Assembly: GCA_039817415.1 (NCBI GenBank)
Contig: JBCBVV010000054.1
Span: 1 to 44,606, forward strand
Direction: 5' to 3'
Source: JALEFZ01 sp039817415
GTDB lineage: Bacteria > Bacteroidota > Bacteroidia > J057
DNA length: 44,606 nt
The position numbers and the translations under genes were made by a program. Positions 27,204 through 35,435 of the stretch are shown piece after piece; the stretch's first letter is position 1; the number at the start of each line of letters is the position of its first letter. The notes under the pieces are model-generated. The model was not told where the DNA came from and ran no database searches. It saw only the letters and a program-made list of their open reading frames with translations.

Positions 27204-30200
27204 ATGAAAAGATTACTTTACACATTCACTTGCTTAACATCTCTTATATTTCTGACTTGGCCCAGCATTACATTAGGGAATAATCATCCAATAGAAGGAA
27301 GTCTTACAATTCCAGTCGTGTTTCATATTATTGGGGACATCGAAGTTGATCCAATGAAGTTCCAGGAGGAGATTGACAATCTAAATCAGGTTTTTAGTTC
27401 TTCTAAACAACTTCAATCAGGGATTAGGGCACAGGATCCCAATCTTATTGGGAAAAGTCTTATTACCTTTTCCTTGGCAACTGTAGACCCAAACGGCAAT
27501 CCTTTTCCAGGATATACCAAATCACTGCCAGATCAAGATATTTCATTTAGGATAATTCCTGTAGATAAAATTCAAAAGGCTGATAAACTAAAGCAAAAGG
27601 GGACTGGCCATCCAGGCTGGGATAGAAATAGGTACATAAATGTGTGGGTTTCTAAAGCTAAGGATCTTGCCAGAGCTCTTATGGGGAAAGATCCTTACAT
27701 AGGTTACTCCTATACTCCTGACATAATTAAGCAATATAATTTATCTGAATGGAGAGATGGAATTGTGATTGATCACAATTATTTAGGCAAAGGAAAAACG
27801 TTTTTTGCTCACGAAGTTGGGCACTATTTCAACCTTTACCACCCTTGGGAGGAGGATCATTGTTACGATACACCAGAGGTAACCTTCAAACAAGCTCACG
27901 AACCTGGAGGCTTGCTCGAAATTAATGTCATGACTTACAACACGGATACTAGAGTTGCCTTCAGTAAAAATCAAGTAGAAAGGATTGAACATACTCTTAT
28001 CCCAAGCGGGTATAGACATCAATTATACTTAAATCATTTTCGCCCAGCAAAAAAAGAAAATACCATTCGTTCAAATAAACCTAACATCCCCTCATCCATA
28101 AACTGTCAGGACTTACCTATTACTGAAAATCAACAAGTTGTCAGAGGTAACTTGAAAATTCAGCCACCTAATATCCCTGGGGAGAACTTCCAAGATATCT
28201 CTTTAAATCTAGATATAGCTGCTAGAAAGGATTTAAATAGTGTTGGAATGGTCGTTGAAATCAGAACAAAAGTATTGAAAGACTTGGGATTTTCTGGGAG
28301 AATTGCCTTTAGGACAGCCAGTAAAAAAAATATTAGCTTTCCAATGCTCAATACAAGGTCTAAGAACTCAATGGAGGGTACTGGAGCTAAAAGTACGATC
28401 TTTAAGAGGATGAAAGGTCAATTAGTATTCTCAAAGGAACAGTATGATAAACTCTTAGATGGCCCTATTACCGAAATAGCTTTTGGGACCTTTTCAGGGG
28501 AATTATCGATACAACTTTCTAGGGAAGAGAGTGAGCTTCTCCAAAAATATCTTCACTGTGTCCCCCGTAAATTAGAGAATTTTGAAAATATAAAATGGGA
28601 AATATCTAAAAGTACAGGACCAAGAAAACTGGCCAATCCAAATTGGCAAGAAATTGCTTCATCCTACCCTTCTCAGCTTTATATAACTGATAACTTCTGG
28701 TTGCAGGGGACAGCAATAGCTCCAGGTCAAAAAGTAGCAAAGGTGTTTTGTTCACCTGATGGAAATAAACTTGGATATGAGACGGGGAACGATCGTATCA
28801 GGACTGGTATGCTTGTTCTAAATCCGAGATACATGAAAAGGCTTTATATGAATCTCAATGAATCCCATTCATTTGCAGATTTCTCCCCAGATTCGGAAAA
28901 AATGCTATTCACTAAAAAGAATACATACTTTATATACAATTTTGAGAATGAATCATTTATAGAGCTACAAGAACAGGGATCTGGGCAATACTGGTTTTGG
29001 ATTGATAATCAAACCATTATGTTCAAAATATCCACTTCAGCTTATTCACTCAATATTGTTACAAAAGAATCTAAGAACTATAGTCGTTCAGAGGCAGAAA
29101 AAATGAAAAGGGATCTTGAATTCAAGAGAAAAAAGCATCCTGTCTTTAAATATGAATATGATCGCTTAGTAAATAAAACCTCAATCGTAGCCTATAATCG
29201 AAACAAATCATATGGGAAAGTTTTGCAAAGAAAAGTTTACCTAAGACAATTATTAGACTTTGGTCAGCCAGACTACTTTGTAATTCAGAAATCAGACGGA
29301 AGATATGAAATCGTCAAGATCGGACTTACTGAGCTCCCCCCTCAAAGTTTTACATTCAAAGTGGACAACCTGAATTCAAAAGATAAAGCATTATACCTTC
29401 GAAGCTTGAAAAATAACCTTCCGATGTATGGAATTATTTCAGGTGCCAAGACTAACCCTTACAATAATACACCAATGGGATCGAATGGTGTAAGACTCAT
29501 GAGATTTCGAGTACTTAGAGGTAATGAAAAAGAAGCAAGTGGATTGGTCATTTTCCAATACAGCCCAGAAGCAAGTTTAGAAGGGAGTATTGTACAGAGG
29601 CTCTCATTTACTAGAAAAATGGAGCATCCAAATTATTCATATGATAAAAATGCAAAGCCAACGATCGAATATAGAATTACGGGAGAAACAGCTTACGAGT
29701 TCTGGTCGTTAGTTGAGAAGTACAGGTATCAAGAGCAAGTACTTACAGCACTTTCTAATAATGGCGCTGATCAATCCCCCCCCCCTCAGCAAACTCAATC
29801 AACATCTGCCCCCAATGTTTCGCCTGACCCGCCCAAATCAGGTAAAATTATTTCCACCAATGCTATAGTGACAAAATATGCAGATGGCTCTCATCTAGGT
29901 AGCAGTGTCCAGTTTAATTTAATCTCAATTAACACTTCTTGTGAGAGCTGCAAAAAATTCTCTAATGAAATCAAGGCCATCGAAGCTGGAATGAAAAAAG
30001 TACTATCCTCAAGTCCACGTTGGAGCCAACAAAATAATGTTTCTAGCCCCCAGCAGGTATTCATGACAATTACTATTCAGGAATTTAAATATGAGGAAAA
30101 TGAAACGGAGGATAATGAAGGTAAGAAATCAAAGAATTACAGAGCTCGTTGTAATTTTATCTATGAAATAAAAAATACTAAGGGACAACTATTAGGGAAA

Positions 30201-30617
30201 GGGACCCATTCAACCATTAGTGGCCAAATCCATTTATTTAAGAAGACAAAACAGGAGACTTTACAGGCTAACGTGGAATCTTTAGAACGGATTTTCCAGA
30301 AAATCATCTATGTCAATCTTCCTTTGGTTGGTACGATAGGTGAGGTTATCGAATCCAATAAGAAAGGGATTGCAAAAGTGCTGAGTATTTCCACGGTACC
30401 CTATTTCCCTAATTCAAAAACAATTAAATTCTCAATTTTCAAAAAAGAAGATTATCAAAATTCACAGAACAAATTGAACTTGAAAAAACTGGGAAGTTGT
30501 AAGCTTGATCTACCAAATGAGAACATTCAGGCCCCATGTAGAGTATCAGGCGGAGCTAAGGCAATAACTGACGCCTTAAAAGCCAAGACAGAATTGATAG
30601 TGATTTCGGAACAATAG
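27204..30617 (+). CDS. Large secreted M43-like metalloprotease with propeller-like and C-terminal domains
   Basis: 1137 residues. Signal peptide (~1-26, ending SITLGN); the M43 domain starts at IPVVFHIIG. The zinc motif HEVGHYFNLYH gives H203, E204, H207 and H213; Met-turn NVMTYNTD. Residues ~490-640 have WD40/TolB-like strands (VFCSPDGNKLGYETG, FADFSPDSEKMLFT). A Pro/Gln/Ser linker with PPPPQQ follows near 860. From ~905 to the end lies a module beginning with SCESCKKFSNEIKAIEAG and ending TELIVISEQ, shared with the 615-residue protein at 21294-23141. It is probably an exported multidomain protease; the target is unknown. No T9SS sorting domain is seen, so the route past the periplasm is unclear. 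Confidence 0.8.
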   Translation: MKRLLYTFTCLTSLIFLTWPSITLGNNHPIEGSLTIPVVFHIIGDIEVDPMKFQEEIDNLNQVFSSSKQLQSGIRAQDPNLIGKSLITFSLATVDPNGNPFPGYTKSLPDQDISFRIIPVDKIQKADKLKQKGTGHPGWDRNRYINVWVSKAKDLARALMGKDPYIGYSYTPDIIKQYNLSEWRDGIVIDHNYLGKGKTFFAHEVGHYFNLYHPWEEDHCYDTPEVTFKQAHEPGGLLEINVMTYNTDTRVAFSKNQVERIEHTLIPSGYRHQLYLNHFRPAKKENTIRSNKPNIPSSINCQDLPITENQQVVRGNLKIQPPNIPGENFQDISLNLDIAARKDLNSVGMVVEIRTKVLKDLGFSGRIAFRTASKKNISFPMLNTRSKNSMEGTGAKSTIFKRMKGQLVFSKEQYDKLLDGPITEIAFGTFSGELSIQLSREESELLQKYLHCVPRKLENFENIKWEISKSTGPRKLANPNWQEIASSYPSQLYITDNFWLQGTAIAPGQKVAKVFCSPDGNKLGYETGNDRIRTGMLVLNPRYMKRLYMNLNESHSFADFSPDSEKMLFTKKNTYFIYNFENESFIELQEQGSGQYWFWIDNQTIMFKISTSAYSLNIVTKESKNYSRSEAEKMKRDLEFKRKKHPVFKYEYDRLVNKTSIVAYNRNKSYGKVLQRKVYLRQLLDFGQPDYFVIQKSDGRYEIVKIGLTELPPQSFTFKVDNLNSKDKALYLRSLKNNLPMYGIISGAKTNPYNNTPMGSNGVRLMRFRVLRGNEKEASGLVIFQYSPEASLEGSIVQRLSFTRKMEHPNYSYDKNAKPTIEYRITGETAYEFWSLVEKYRYQEQVLTALSNNGADQSPPPQQTQSTSAPNVSPDPPKSGKIISTNAIVTKYADGSHLGSSVQFNLISINTSCESCKKFSNEIKAIEAGMKKVLSSSPRWSQQNNVSSPQQVFMTITIQEFKYEENETEDNEGKKSKNYRARCNFIYEIKNTKGQLLGKGTHSTISGQIHLFKKTKQETLQANVESLERIFQKIIYVNLPLVGTIGEVIESNKKGIAKVLSISTVPYFPNSKTIKFSIFKKEDYQNSQNKLNLKKLGSCKLDLPNENIQAPCRVSGGAKAITDALKAKTELIVISEQ

Positions 30618-30670
30618 TGAGGACCTTCCGTGTGCAGCAACGCTTAGAACTAGAAATCTGACATACAAAC

Positions 30671-30698
30671 ACGGGAAAGCCCAAAAGGACTTTCCCGT
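30671..30698. terminator. Stem-loop between convergent genes
   Basis: ACGGGAAAG (30671-30679), a 10-nt loop, then CTTTCCCGT (30690-30698): a perfect 9-bp stem between the ends of two convergent genes. The + strand side is followed by CATTTGTT, only a weak U-run. It is likely a shared bidirectional terminator. Confidence 0.6.
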
Positions 30699-30720
30699 CA
30701 TTTGTTCCCTTAAAGGTGTG

Positions 30721-31119
30721 TTACAGGTGCACGAGCCAGTCTATAAAAAATCTGGCTGCCATGATGAAGCAAAGAACTGCCAGCAATAAGAAAAGCTCGC
30801 CCAATAAAGGGATATGGAAGGTGTAAATCCCTACAATAAAGAAGATCATCATGAGGAGCGCTGCTAAGAGGAATTTTGCTCCTGAACCTGCCTGAATACG
30901 CTTAAAGGCCTTGTTTAGCTTCTTTGATAGGCGATTTGCCTTTTTTGCATGTTTTTTGCTTTCCTTCACCTTCGGATAAGAAAGCTCTCCATTTTCTGAC
31001 GCTTCAAACGAGGAATGAAGCGTTTCATCGGTGCTAGGTTTGACTGTAGGGTTAGCCTGCCCACCGAATACAAAAACGGAAGTCATCAAAGCAAAGAGAA
31101 AAATCATCAATCTGAGCAT
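30721..31119 (-). CDS. Small exported membrane protein
   Basis: Start chosen at ATG 31119 (MLRLMIFLFALMTSVFVFGG), which gives a clean signal segment; the longer ORF from 31179 adds an improbable N-terminus. A polar, Ser/Glu-rich stretch and a Lys-rich region follow (KHAKKANRLSKKLNKAFKRI). Two membrane segments come last: KFLLAALLMMIFFIVGIYTF and GELFLLLAVLCFIMAARFFI. Similar short proteins with a basic stretch before two membrane helices are common in Bacteroidota. Function unknown. Confidence 0.7.
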   Translation of the reverse strand: MLRLMIFLFALMTSVFVFGGQANPTVKPSTDETLHSSFEASENGELSYPKVKESKKHAKKANRLSKKLNKAFKRIQAGSGAKFLLAALLMMIFFIVGIYTFHIPLLGELFLLLAVLCFIMAARFFIDWLVHL

Positions 31120-31206
31120 GTGTTTGTTGGTTAAATTATTGTTGTAGAAAAGAAGAATGTTGGAACCCATGAGCTCCATTCAGGATCACTGGTGTTTTGT
31201 TTCAAC

Positions 31207-31773
31207 CTAATAAATCCACTCCCCAACAAGGTCCATTTCAATGCGATGCCATGAATTGGAGTTGAACATGGTAATTTTGGTACTTCCCCTGTTGTAAAAT
31301 TGGGTTAGAATAAGAAAATAGCCTCCCATGAAGTCATTAGAGGAGTTTCCAAAGTCGTAGTCGTACATGTTGAAGTCGTAACGCGATGTCATGGAATTCA
31401 GAAGAATCGGAAATCCTGGGTTATCATAGGTACAGGTGGTTCCTGGATTGGCATCTGTCTTGTAACCTGTAGAAAAACCTGTAAAAGTTCCATCCTTGGA
31501 TAAACTAACAAAGGGATCAGGATAGCCTCCGGGGTCAAAATAGTTTCCATTAATATCCCTTAATGGGAAGCTTCTGAGGATAATCTGATTGACTCGGAAG
31601 CCAGTGGGATTTAGCAGGTCAGAACAATCATCGCCCCCATAGCCAGGTTGACAATCGCAATCTCCATCGATACAATAGCCTCCATTGTAGCACGTTACAT
31701 TCGAACATGGCCCACCACAACCTGACAATAGGCATAGAAATATGGCCAAGCCAAACAATAGTTTAGTTTGCAT
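31207..31773 (-). CDS. Lipoprotein with EGF-like motif
   Basis: Start chosen at ATG 31773 (MQTKLLFGLAIFLCLLSGCG), because the lipobox LLSGC then stands in the right place; the longer ORF from 31908 would bury it. Directly after the lipid-anchor Cys is an EGF-like Cys pattern: CSNVTCYNGGYCIDGDCDC, then GYGGDDC. The rest (~130 residues) contains DPGGYPDPFVSLSKDG and beta-strands that may be a C2-like or jellyroll fold. It is probably surface-exposed and involved in binding. Monocistronic. Confidence 0.75.
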   Translation of the reverse strand: MQTKLLFGLAIFLCLLSGCGGPCSNVTCYNGGYCIDGDCDCQPGYGGDDCSDLLNPTGFRVNQIILRSFPLRDINGNYFDPGGYPDPFVSLSKDGTFTGFSTGYKTDANPGTTCTYDNPGFPILLNSMTSRYDFNMYDYDFGNSSNDFMGGYFLILTQFYNRGSTKITMFNSNSWHRIEMDLVGEWIY

Positions 31774-32226
31774 AATAAAATGATAAATGGTTTGTGTAAA
31801 ATCTGTTATTTGTGAACATACCTTTCCCAAGGGAGGCTCATAAAGGCCTACCCTTTTCAAGGAATGTACAGGCGCCTGGAAAGGATTCTTCTTACCTAGA
31901 TTTCTCAATAACGCATTTACTACGTCGTGACTTATTTACGGCAAGTCAGAATAATTTCTAGTTTTTCTGTGATAATCGGAGGACAAAATGAATTTTTATT
32001 CTTTCGACGGAATAAGACCCTTTGCCCTCCGAGTCGTCTGTATATAGATGTCAGGTTTTGGAAATTGTACTAGATTTAAAGGTTATTTTTCGTGATTTTC
32101 ACAAAATATTTCAACGATTTCGGGAAATATGAGGAAATGTTCCTGCTTCTCTTCGTCTCGTAACCCTTTGTACGACAACATTCTCTATAAAACTTCCTCC
32201 CCGACGTATTTTCATTCGCCCAGCTA

Positions 32227-32325
32227 TTAGTCGCCAGGATTCAGTTTAGAGCCATTTTGGTAACTTTTACTATTGTACCAATCTTGACACCATTCCCATA
32301 TATTACCACTCATGCCATAAATTCC
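32227..32325 (-). pseudogene. Fossil of an FGE-sulfatase (SUMF1-type) domain
   Basis: Reads GIYGMSGNIWEWCQDWYNSK, then SYQNGSKLNPGD and a stop. It matches the GLYDMSGNVWEWCQDWYG block of the two caspase-FGE genes downstream of similar promoters. Sequence before it is out of frame. The C-terminal RGGSW...GFRLAR part is missing. It is thus the remnant of a third paralogue, oriented like the intact copies and located downstream of a promoter-motif copy. Confidence 0.8.
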
Positions 32326-32457
32326 TGACTGTAAACACAGGTGTTAACTTCCTTTCATTTCAATTTGCAGGAGATCTCCTCGGCTCTGGTTTCTTCGCTG
32401 TGATACGAAGTTACTTCATACCCATCTTCATTCCTTTCATTGGATTCATGGTGATCT

Positions 32458-32489
32458 CATATATATGTTCATTCTTCAAAATTGTACCG
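32458..32489 (-). promoter_or_regulatory. Promoter-like motif, copy 3 (orphan)
   Basis: On the - strand CGGTACA (32489-32483), 13 nt, then AACATATATATG (32469-32458). Same layout as the motif copies upstream of the sigma gene and of the second protease operon; one base of the -10-like part differs (G to A). It faces the FGE fossil about 130 bp downstream. Confidence 0.6.
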
Positions 32490-32835
32490 AGTAGATCCCA
32501 AAAATGTTGTCAATACATGTGGTAGGATAGCTGAGGGTCGTTGGAGGTTGAGCTGTAAAAACCTATCAAGGACTTCTTGACAGGATAGGTATGTCATCGA
32601 GGAAGGGGAATAAGATATATGCTGGCGTGAATCTTAGGTGATCTTGATTTGTGTGCAACAGCACTTGTTCAAGAGGTTTCTCTTGCTATGCTTATCAGGA
32701 TATATCCGAGCCATTTTCATGCCCATGCAAATTACCAACATCATATATGCTAGAATTTCGGATATATCAGCACGGTTTCATGTAGATATATCCTTCAATC
32801 AAGGGACCATATATAGCAAGTATAGCCATAAAAAA

Positions 32836-32866
32836 TCCCGAATGAATCCATGAGATTCATTCGGGA
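32836..32866 (-). terminator. Rho-independent terminator of the second protease operon
   Basis: A perfect 13-bp stem (TCCCGAATGAATC 32836-32848 with 32854-32866), loop CATGA. It is followed on the - strand by a T-run (32835-32831). It lies 53 bp after the stop of the caspase-FGE gene. An identical hairpin ends the other operon at 38527-38557. Confidence 0.9.
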
Positions 32867-32919
32867 GAGATTCAAAAGGTAAAAAGGTAATCCCAACTAA
32901 GGTTCGGCAATCCAAAAGG

Positions 32920-34503
32920 TCAATAGGACCTGGCTAGACGGAAACCGACGTAGCCGTGCCTGAGGGATGGGGGGTTGAGGTCGCGATCGGAAACGCGACA
33001 ATTGTTGGCGCTGCTGCCCCAACTACCCCCACGAAGAACCCGGCCCGACCCTGAGGAAGGGCCCTTGGGATTGGAAGAGGGGGAGGATGAATAATAGTCT
33101 GAGCCATACCAATCCTGGCACCACTCCCATACATTTCCTGACATGTCATACAGGCCGAGCCTGTTGGGACTTTTGGATTTGACAGGGGCAGTTTTTTTGC
33201 CCGAGTTTTCGTGATACACTGCATAGGAACCCAGGCTGTAATTGGTGCCGGCATAGGTTGTCCTGCTAGTGCTACCTCCTCCTGCCGCATATTCCCATTC
33301 TGCTTCAGTAGGCAGTCGCCATCCTGATTGCCCTGGCTGGCGGTTGAGCCACTCGATGTAGGCCTGGGCATCGTTCCAAGATACGTAGATAACAGGGCGG
33401 TTGCCTCTGCCCAAGCCTCTGTCATCTTGCTTGGTTTTGCCTGTTTGGTCACAGTAGTAGTCGTATTGATCAAAGGTTACCTCCGTTTCGGCCAGGTAGA
33501 AGGAGGAAAGGCTTACTTTGTGAACGGGTTGTTCATCATCAGACGATCCAGGATATTCAATGTCGGGATCATCCTGTCCCATAGTGAACGATCCACCTTG
33601 AATTCTAATCATTTTGGGAAGGGGAATGGGGATGTCTTTGCAGTCTTTCTCGGCGATTCTTAAATTGTAGTGGTACTGTAGGGTTTGAGGGCCACAGCTA
33701 TCACCTTGGGATGCAGCTGCGACCCCATTCGCTGTGTTTGACAGGATGTTGTCCCACATCTCTGAGGAGCGTGAATAGTAGCGCGAATTGTCATGCATTG
33801 TCTCCCTGTCAATCGCGTTGAAAAATGCCTGATTGAAATAGCCACCATTTCCATTGATGTAGGCGTATTGTCCTTCTGAACTAGCCGTTACTAGCAACTC
33901 TCCTTCGATGTATAAGTAGAGTTTTTCGTACCTGATGGCATTGACTTTCCCCATGAAACTATTTGTAGATCCCAAAATTTTACCCTTACAAAAAGGGTCA
34001 TTTCGGTCAGGTGCATTACAAGACTGATTGATGACTAAGAGAAGTCGGTGGGGCTTAGCCTTCAGCTTGTTATAAGCATCAACAAGCGCATATTCTTCAT
34101 GACCACCTGAGCCGTCATTTCGAGGAAACAACAAATGAGGCCATTTGCTATCCCCCTTGTTGTACCCATGCAGGGAAGTGAACATGATAATCACATCACA
34201 ATCAGATGTTTCCAAGTCGTCAATTGCATCAATGAAATTGGCCTTGGTACATTTGTCCCATTCCCGATAGGATTTAAGGCTGATATTCAAACTCAGATCG
34301 GTAATCTTTGCGTCTATCCTTAAGATTTCCTCCTTCATGCGCTCCATGGCGACTCTGTTGGGAAAGCCCGAGTCGTCATCTTTCGTATCTGCAAAGATGA
34401 TGGGGTGGATGGTCTGGGCAGGGAGGTCATAGAATACTAAGGTGAATAGCATCAAGAGGGGGAGCAGCTGATGCTTCATGGAGAGCTTCATTTTTATCTT
34501 CAT
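32920..34503 (-). CDS. Secreted caspase-like / FGE-sulfatase fusion, paralogue A
   Basis: Start chosen at ATG 34503; the longer reading begins at TTG 34527. The signal peptide ends at YDLPAQ. The caspase-like (C14) domain starts at TIHPIIFADTKDD, with a catalytic His in FTSLHGYNKG (residue ~112) and Cys in VINQSCNAPD (~162). From ~297 to the end lies an FGE-sulfatase/SUMF1 domain: GGSFTMG, VHKVSLSSFYLAETEVT, WRLPTEAEWEYAAGG, GLYDMSGNVWEWCQDWYG and RVLRGGSW...GFRLAR. In most such Bacteroidota proteins this C-type-lectin-like fold binds ligands rather than making formylglycine. I infer an exported protease with a C-terminal recognition domain. The 24 codons after GGSW differ sharply from paralogue B. 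Last gene of its operon. Confidence 0.85.
   Translation of the reverse strand: MKIKMKLSMKHQLLPLLMLFTLVFYDLPAQTIHPIIFADTKDDDSGFPNRVAMERMKEEILRIDAKITDLSLNISLKSYREWDKCTKANFIDAIDDLETSDCDVIIMFTSLHGYNKGDSKWPHLLFPRNDGSGGHEEYALVDAYNKLKAKPHRLLLVINQSCNAPDRNDPFCKGKILGSTNSFMGKVNAIRYEKLYLYIEGELLVTASSEGQYAYINGNGGYFNQAFFNAIDRETMHDNSRYYSRSSEMWDNILSNTANGVAAASQGDSCGPQTLQYHYNLRIAEKDCKDIPIPLPKMIRIQGGSFTMGQDDPDIEYPGSSDDEQPVHKVSLSSFYLAETEVTFDQYDYYCDQTGKTKQDDRGLGRGNRPVIYVSWNDAQAYIEWLNRQPGQSGWRLPTEAEWEYAAGGGSTSRTTYAGTNYSLGSYAVYHENSGKKTAPVKSKSPNRLGLYDMSGNVWEWCQDWYGSDYYSSSPSSNPKGPSSGSGRVLRGGSWGSSANNCRVSDRDLNPPSLRHGYVGFRLARSY
32947..33018 (-). other. Candidate DGR-type variable region, paralogue A
   Basis: 24 codons between RVLRGGSW and GFRLARS. 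Against paralogue B (38636-38707) differences fall at codon position 1 in 14 codons, position 2 in 15 and position 3 in 6; 17 residues change. 18 of 24 codons here end in C, as expected when template AAC codons are mutated at A. The 24 nt before and the 21 nt after are identical between paralogues. No template repeat or reverse transcriptase is in the window. Confidence 0.65.
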
Positions 34504-34628
34504 TACTTTCAATAGGTTAGGTTGCAACGTATGATTGGGGCTGTTTCAATTCTTTGCATGAATCAAAACAGCCTCTTGGTTCTAGGGAAGGGCTGAAGGA
34601 GATGCTCTACAGTCTTTCATTTACCTCA

Positions 34629-35435
34629 TTATTGTCTCACCCGCCTTAAGTTAATGTCATAATAGGGTGTTTGATAGGTTACATCATCTCTCGCACTTCC
34701 TGATACAATGCCTACAGAACGATTGTAAACCTTGGTTTTTACTTCCTTTAAGATCAAGTCCCAAGAGATATCCTTGGCTTTGGTATATTTGATGTGATGA
34801 TGGAATGTCCTCAAAAAAAAGTGGGTGAAATACCCCCCATCTTTCAAATCACAGTATGCGTACTCATGCTGACTAGCTGCTACTGCCGTGATGTATCCAG
34901 TATGGTTGAGAAAGAGCTCCTGGTAACATTTGTACATTTCCAAGGGTTCATTTGTAGCGGCCACAGTAGGGTCATTGATGGGGATGGCGGTGTTGCACAA
35001 ATCGCCAAATACCAGTGTCAGCCTAGCTCCCTTGGACCGGAGTTGTTGGGTGAGTGTGCAATACTGCCCCACAGATTGGGATGGCCTACAAATCCCCACA
35101 CTTGGAAAGGCACAACCATCTCTAGTGTCGTTGTATCCATGACCAGAATAATAGAACCAAATCACATCATTTGACCCCACATCCAAGCCATCAATCACCC
35201 TTTGGAGTTCACTACAGGTACAGTCAGGCCCAGTCCTCATCTCTACTTCTAAGCTAAGGTTTGCCCCATTTGCCATGGTCTCCATGGCTCGCTCCCATTT
35301 GATGATGTCAAGGTAAACGGAACGGCCAATACTGGTATCCCTAGTTTGACCAAAATAAATGGCATGCAAGGTCTGGCCCTGCATCGTCACACAGGAAGCT
35401 AGCAGAATAAGGCCACCTAAGATTGATTTAATCAT
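34629..35435 (-). CDS. Secreted caspase-like protein, single domain
   Basis: 268 residues with a signal peptide ending at CVTMQGQ. The caspase fold is recognisable: LHAIYFGQTRD at the first strand, His in WFYYSGHGYND (H99), and Cys in LTLVFGDLCNTA (C147). It lacks any added domain. The start overlaps the stop of the upstream gene by 8 bp, so the two are probably translationally coupled. It differs from the other three caspase-like proteins of the locus in having the canonical YSGHG rather than TS-[LM]-HGY. Export is indicated by the signal peptide; the substrate is unknown. Confidence 0.85.
   Translation of the reverse strand: MIKSILGGLILLASCVTMQGQTLHAIYFGQTRDTSIGRSVYLDIIKWERAMETMANGANLSLEVEMRTGPDCTCSELQRVIDGLDVGSNDVIWFYYSGHGYNDTRDGCAFPSVGICRPSQSVGQYCTLTQQLRSKGARLTLVFGDLCNTAIPINDPTVAATNEPLEMYKCYQELFLNHTGYITAVAASQHEYAYCDLKDGGYFTHFFLRTFHHHIKYTKAKDISWDLILKEVKTKVYNRSVGIVSGSARDDVTYQTPYYDINLRRVRQ

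Larger units (their letters stand above)
32458..32906. repeat. Duplicated intergenic module, copy 1
   Basis: Nearly identical to 38101-38595: promoter motif, about 330 bp of spacer, then hairpin terminator. It includes a potential hairpin (ACCTATC near 32561 with GATAGGT near 32584) and several GATATATC words. It lacks the two palindromic insertions present in copy 2. The identity continues into the 3' end of the adjacent caspase-FGE gene, so the duplication also covered coding sequence. Confidence 0.85.
31774..32919. other. 1.1-kb gene-poor region holding a gene fossil, promoter copy, repeat and terminator
   Basis: No intact gene is supported. From left to right: the upstream region of the EGF-like lipoprotein; an FGE-domain fossil (32227-32325); a third copy of the sigma-type promoter motif (32458-32489); the first copy of a duplicated spacer; and the hairpin terminator at 32836-32866. 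The stretch 31910-32226 shows nothing I can assign. Confidence 0.6.

Noticed and set aside
31909..32919. DGR template repeat next to the variable genes
   Set aside because: I looked on both strands for the flanks (RGGSW or GFRLAR coding DNA) with AAC-rich content between. Only the two gene ends match; no template is in the window.
33328..33663. Opposite-strand ORFs over the FGE domains
   Set aside because: Mirror frames of the conserved FGE coding sequence; they occur in both paralogues at the same place with no RBS.
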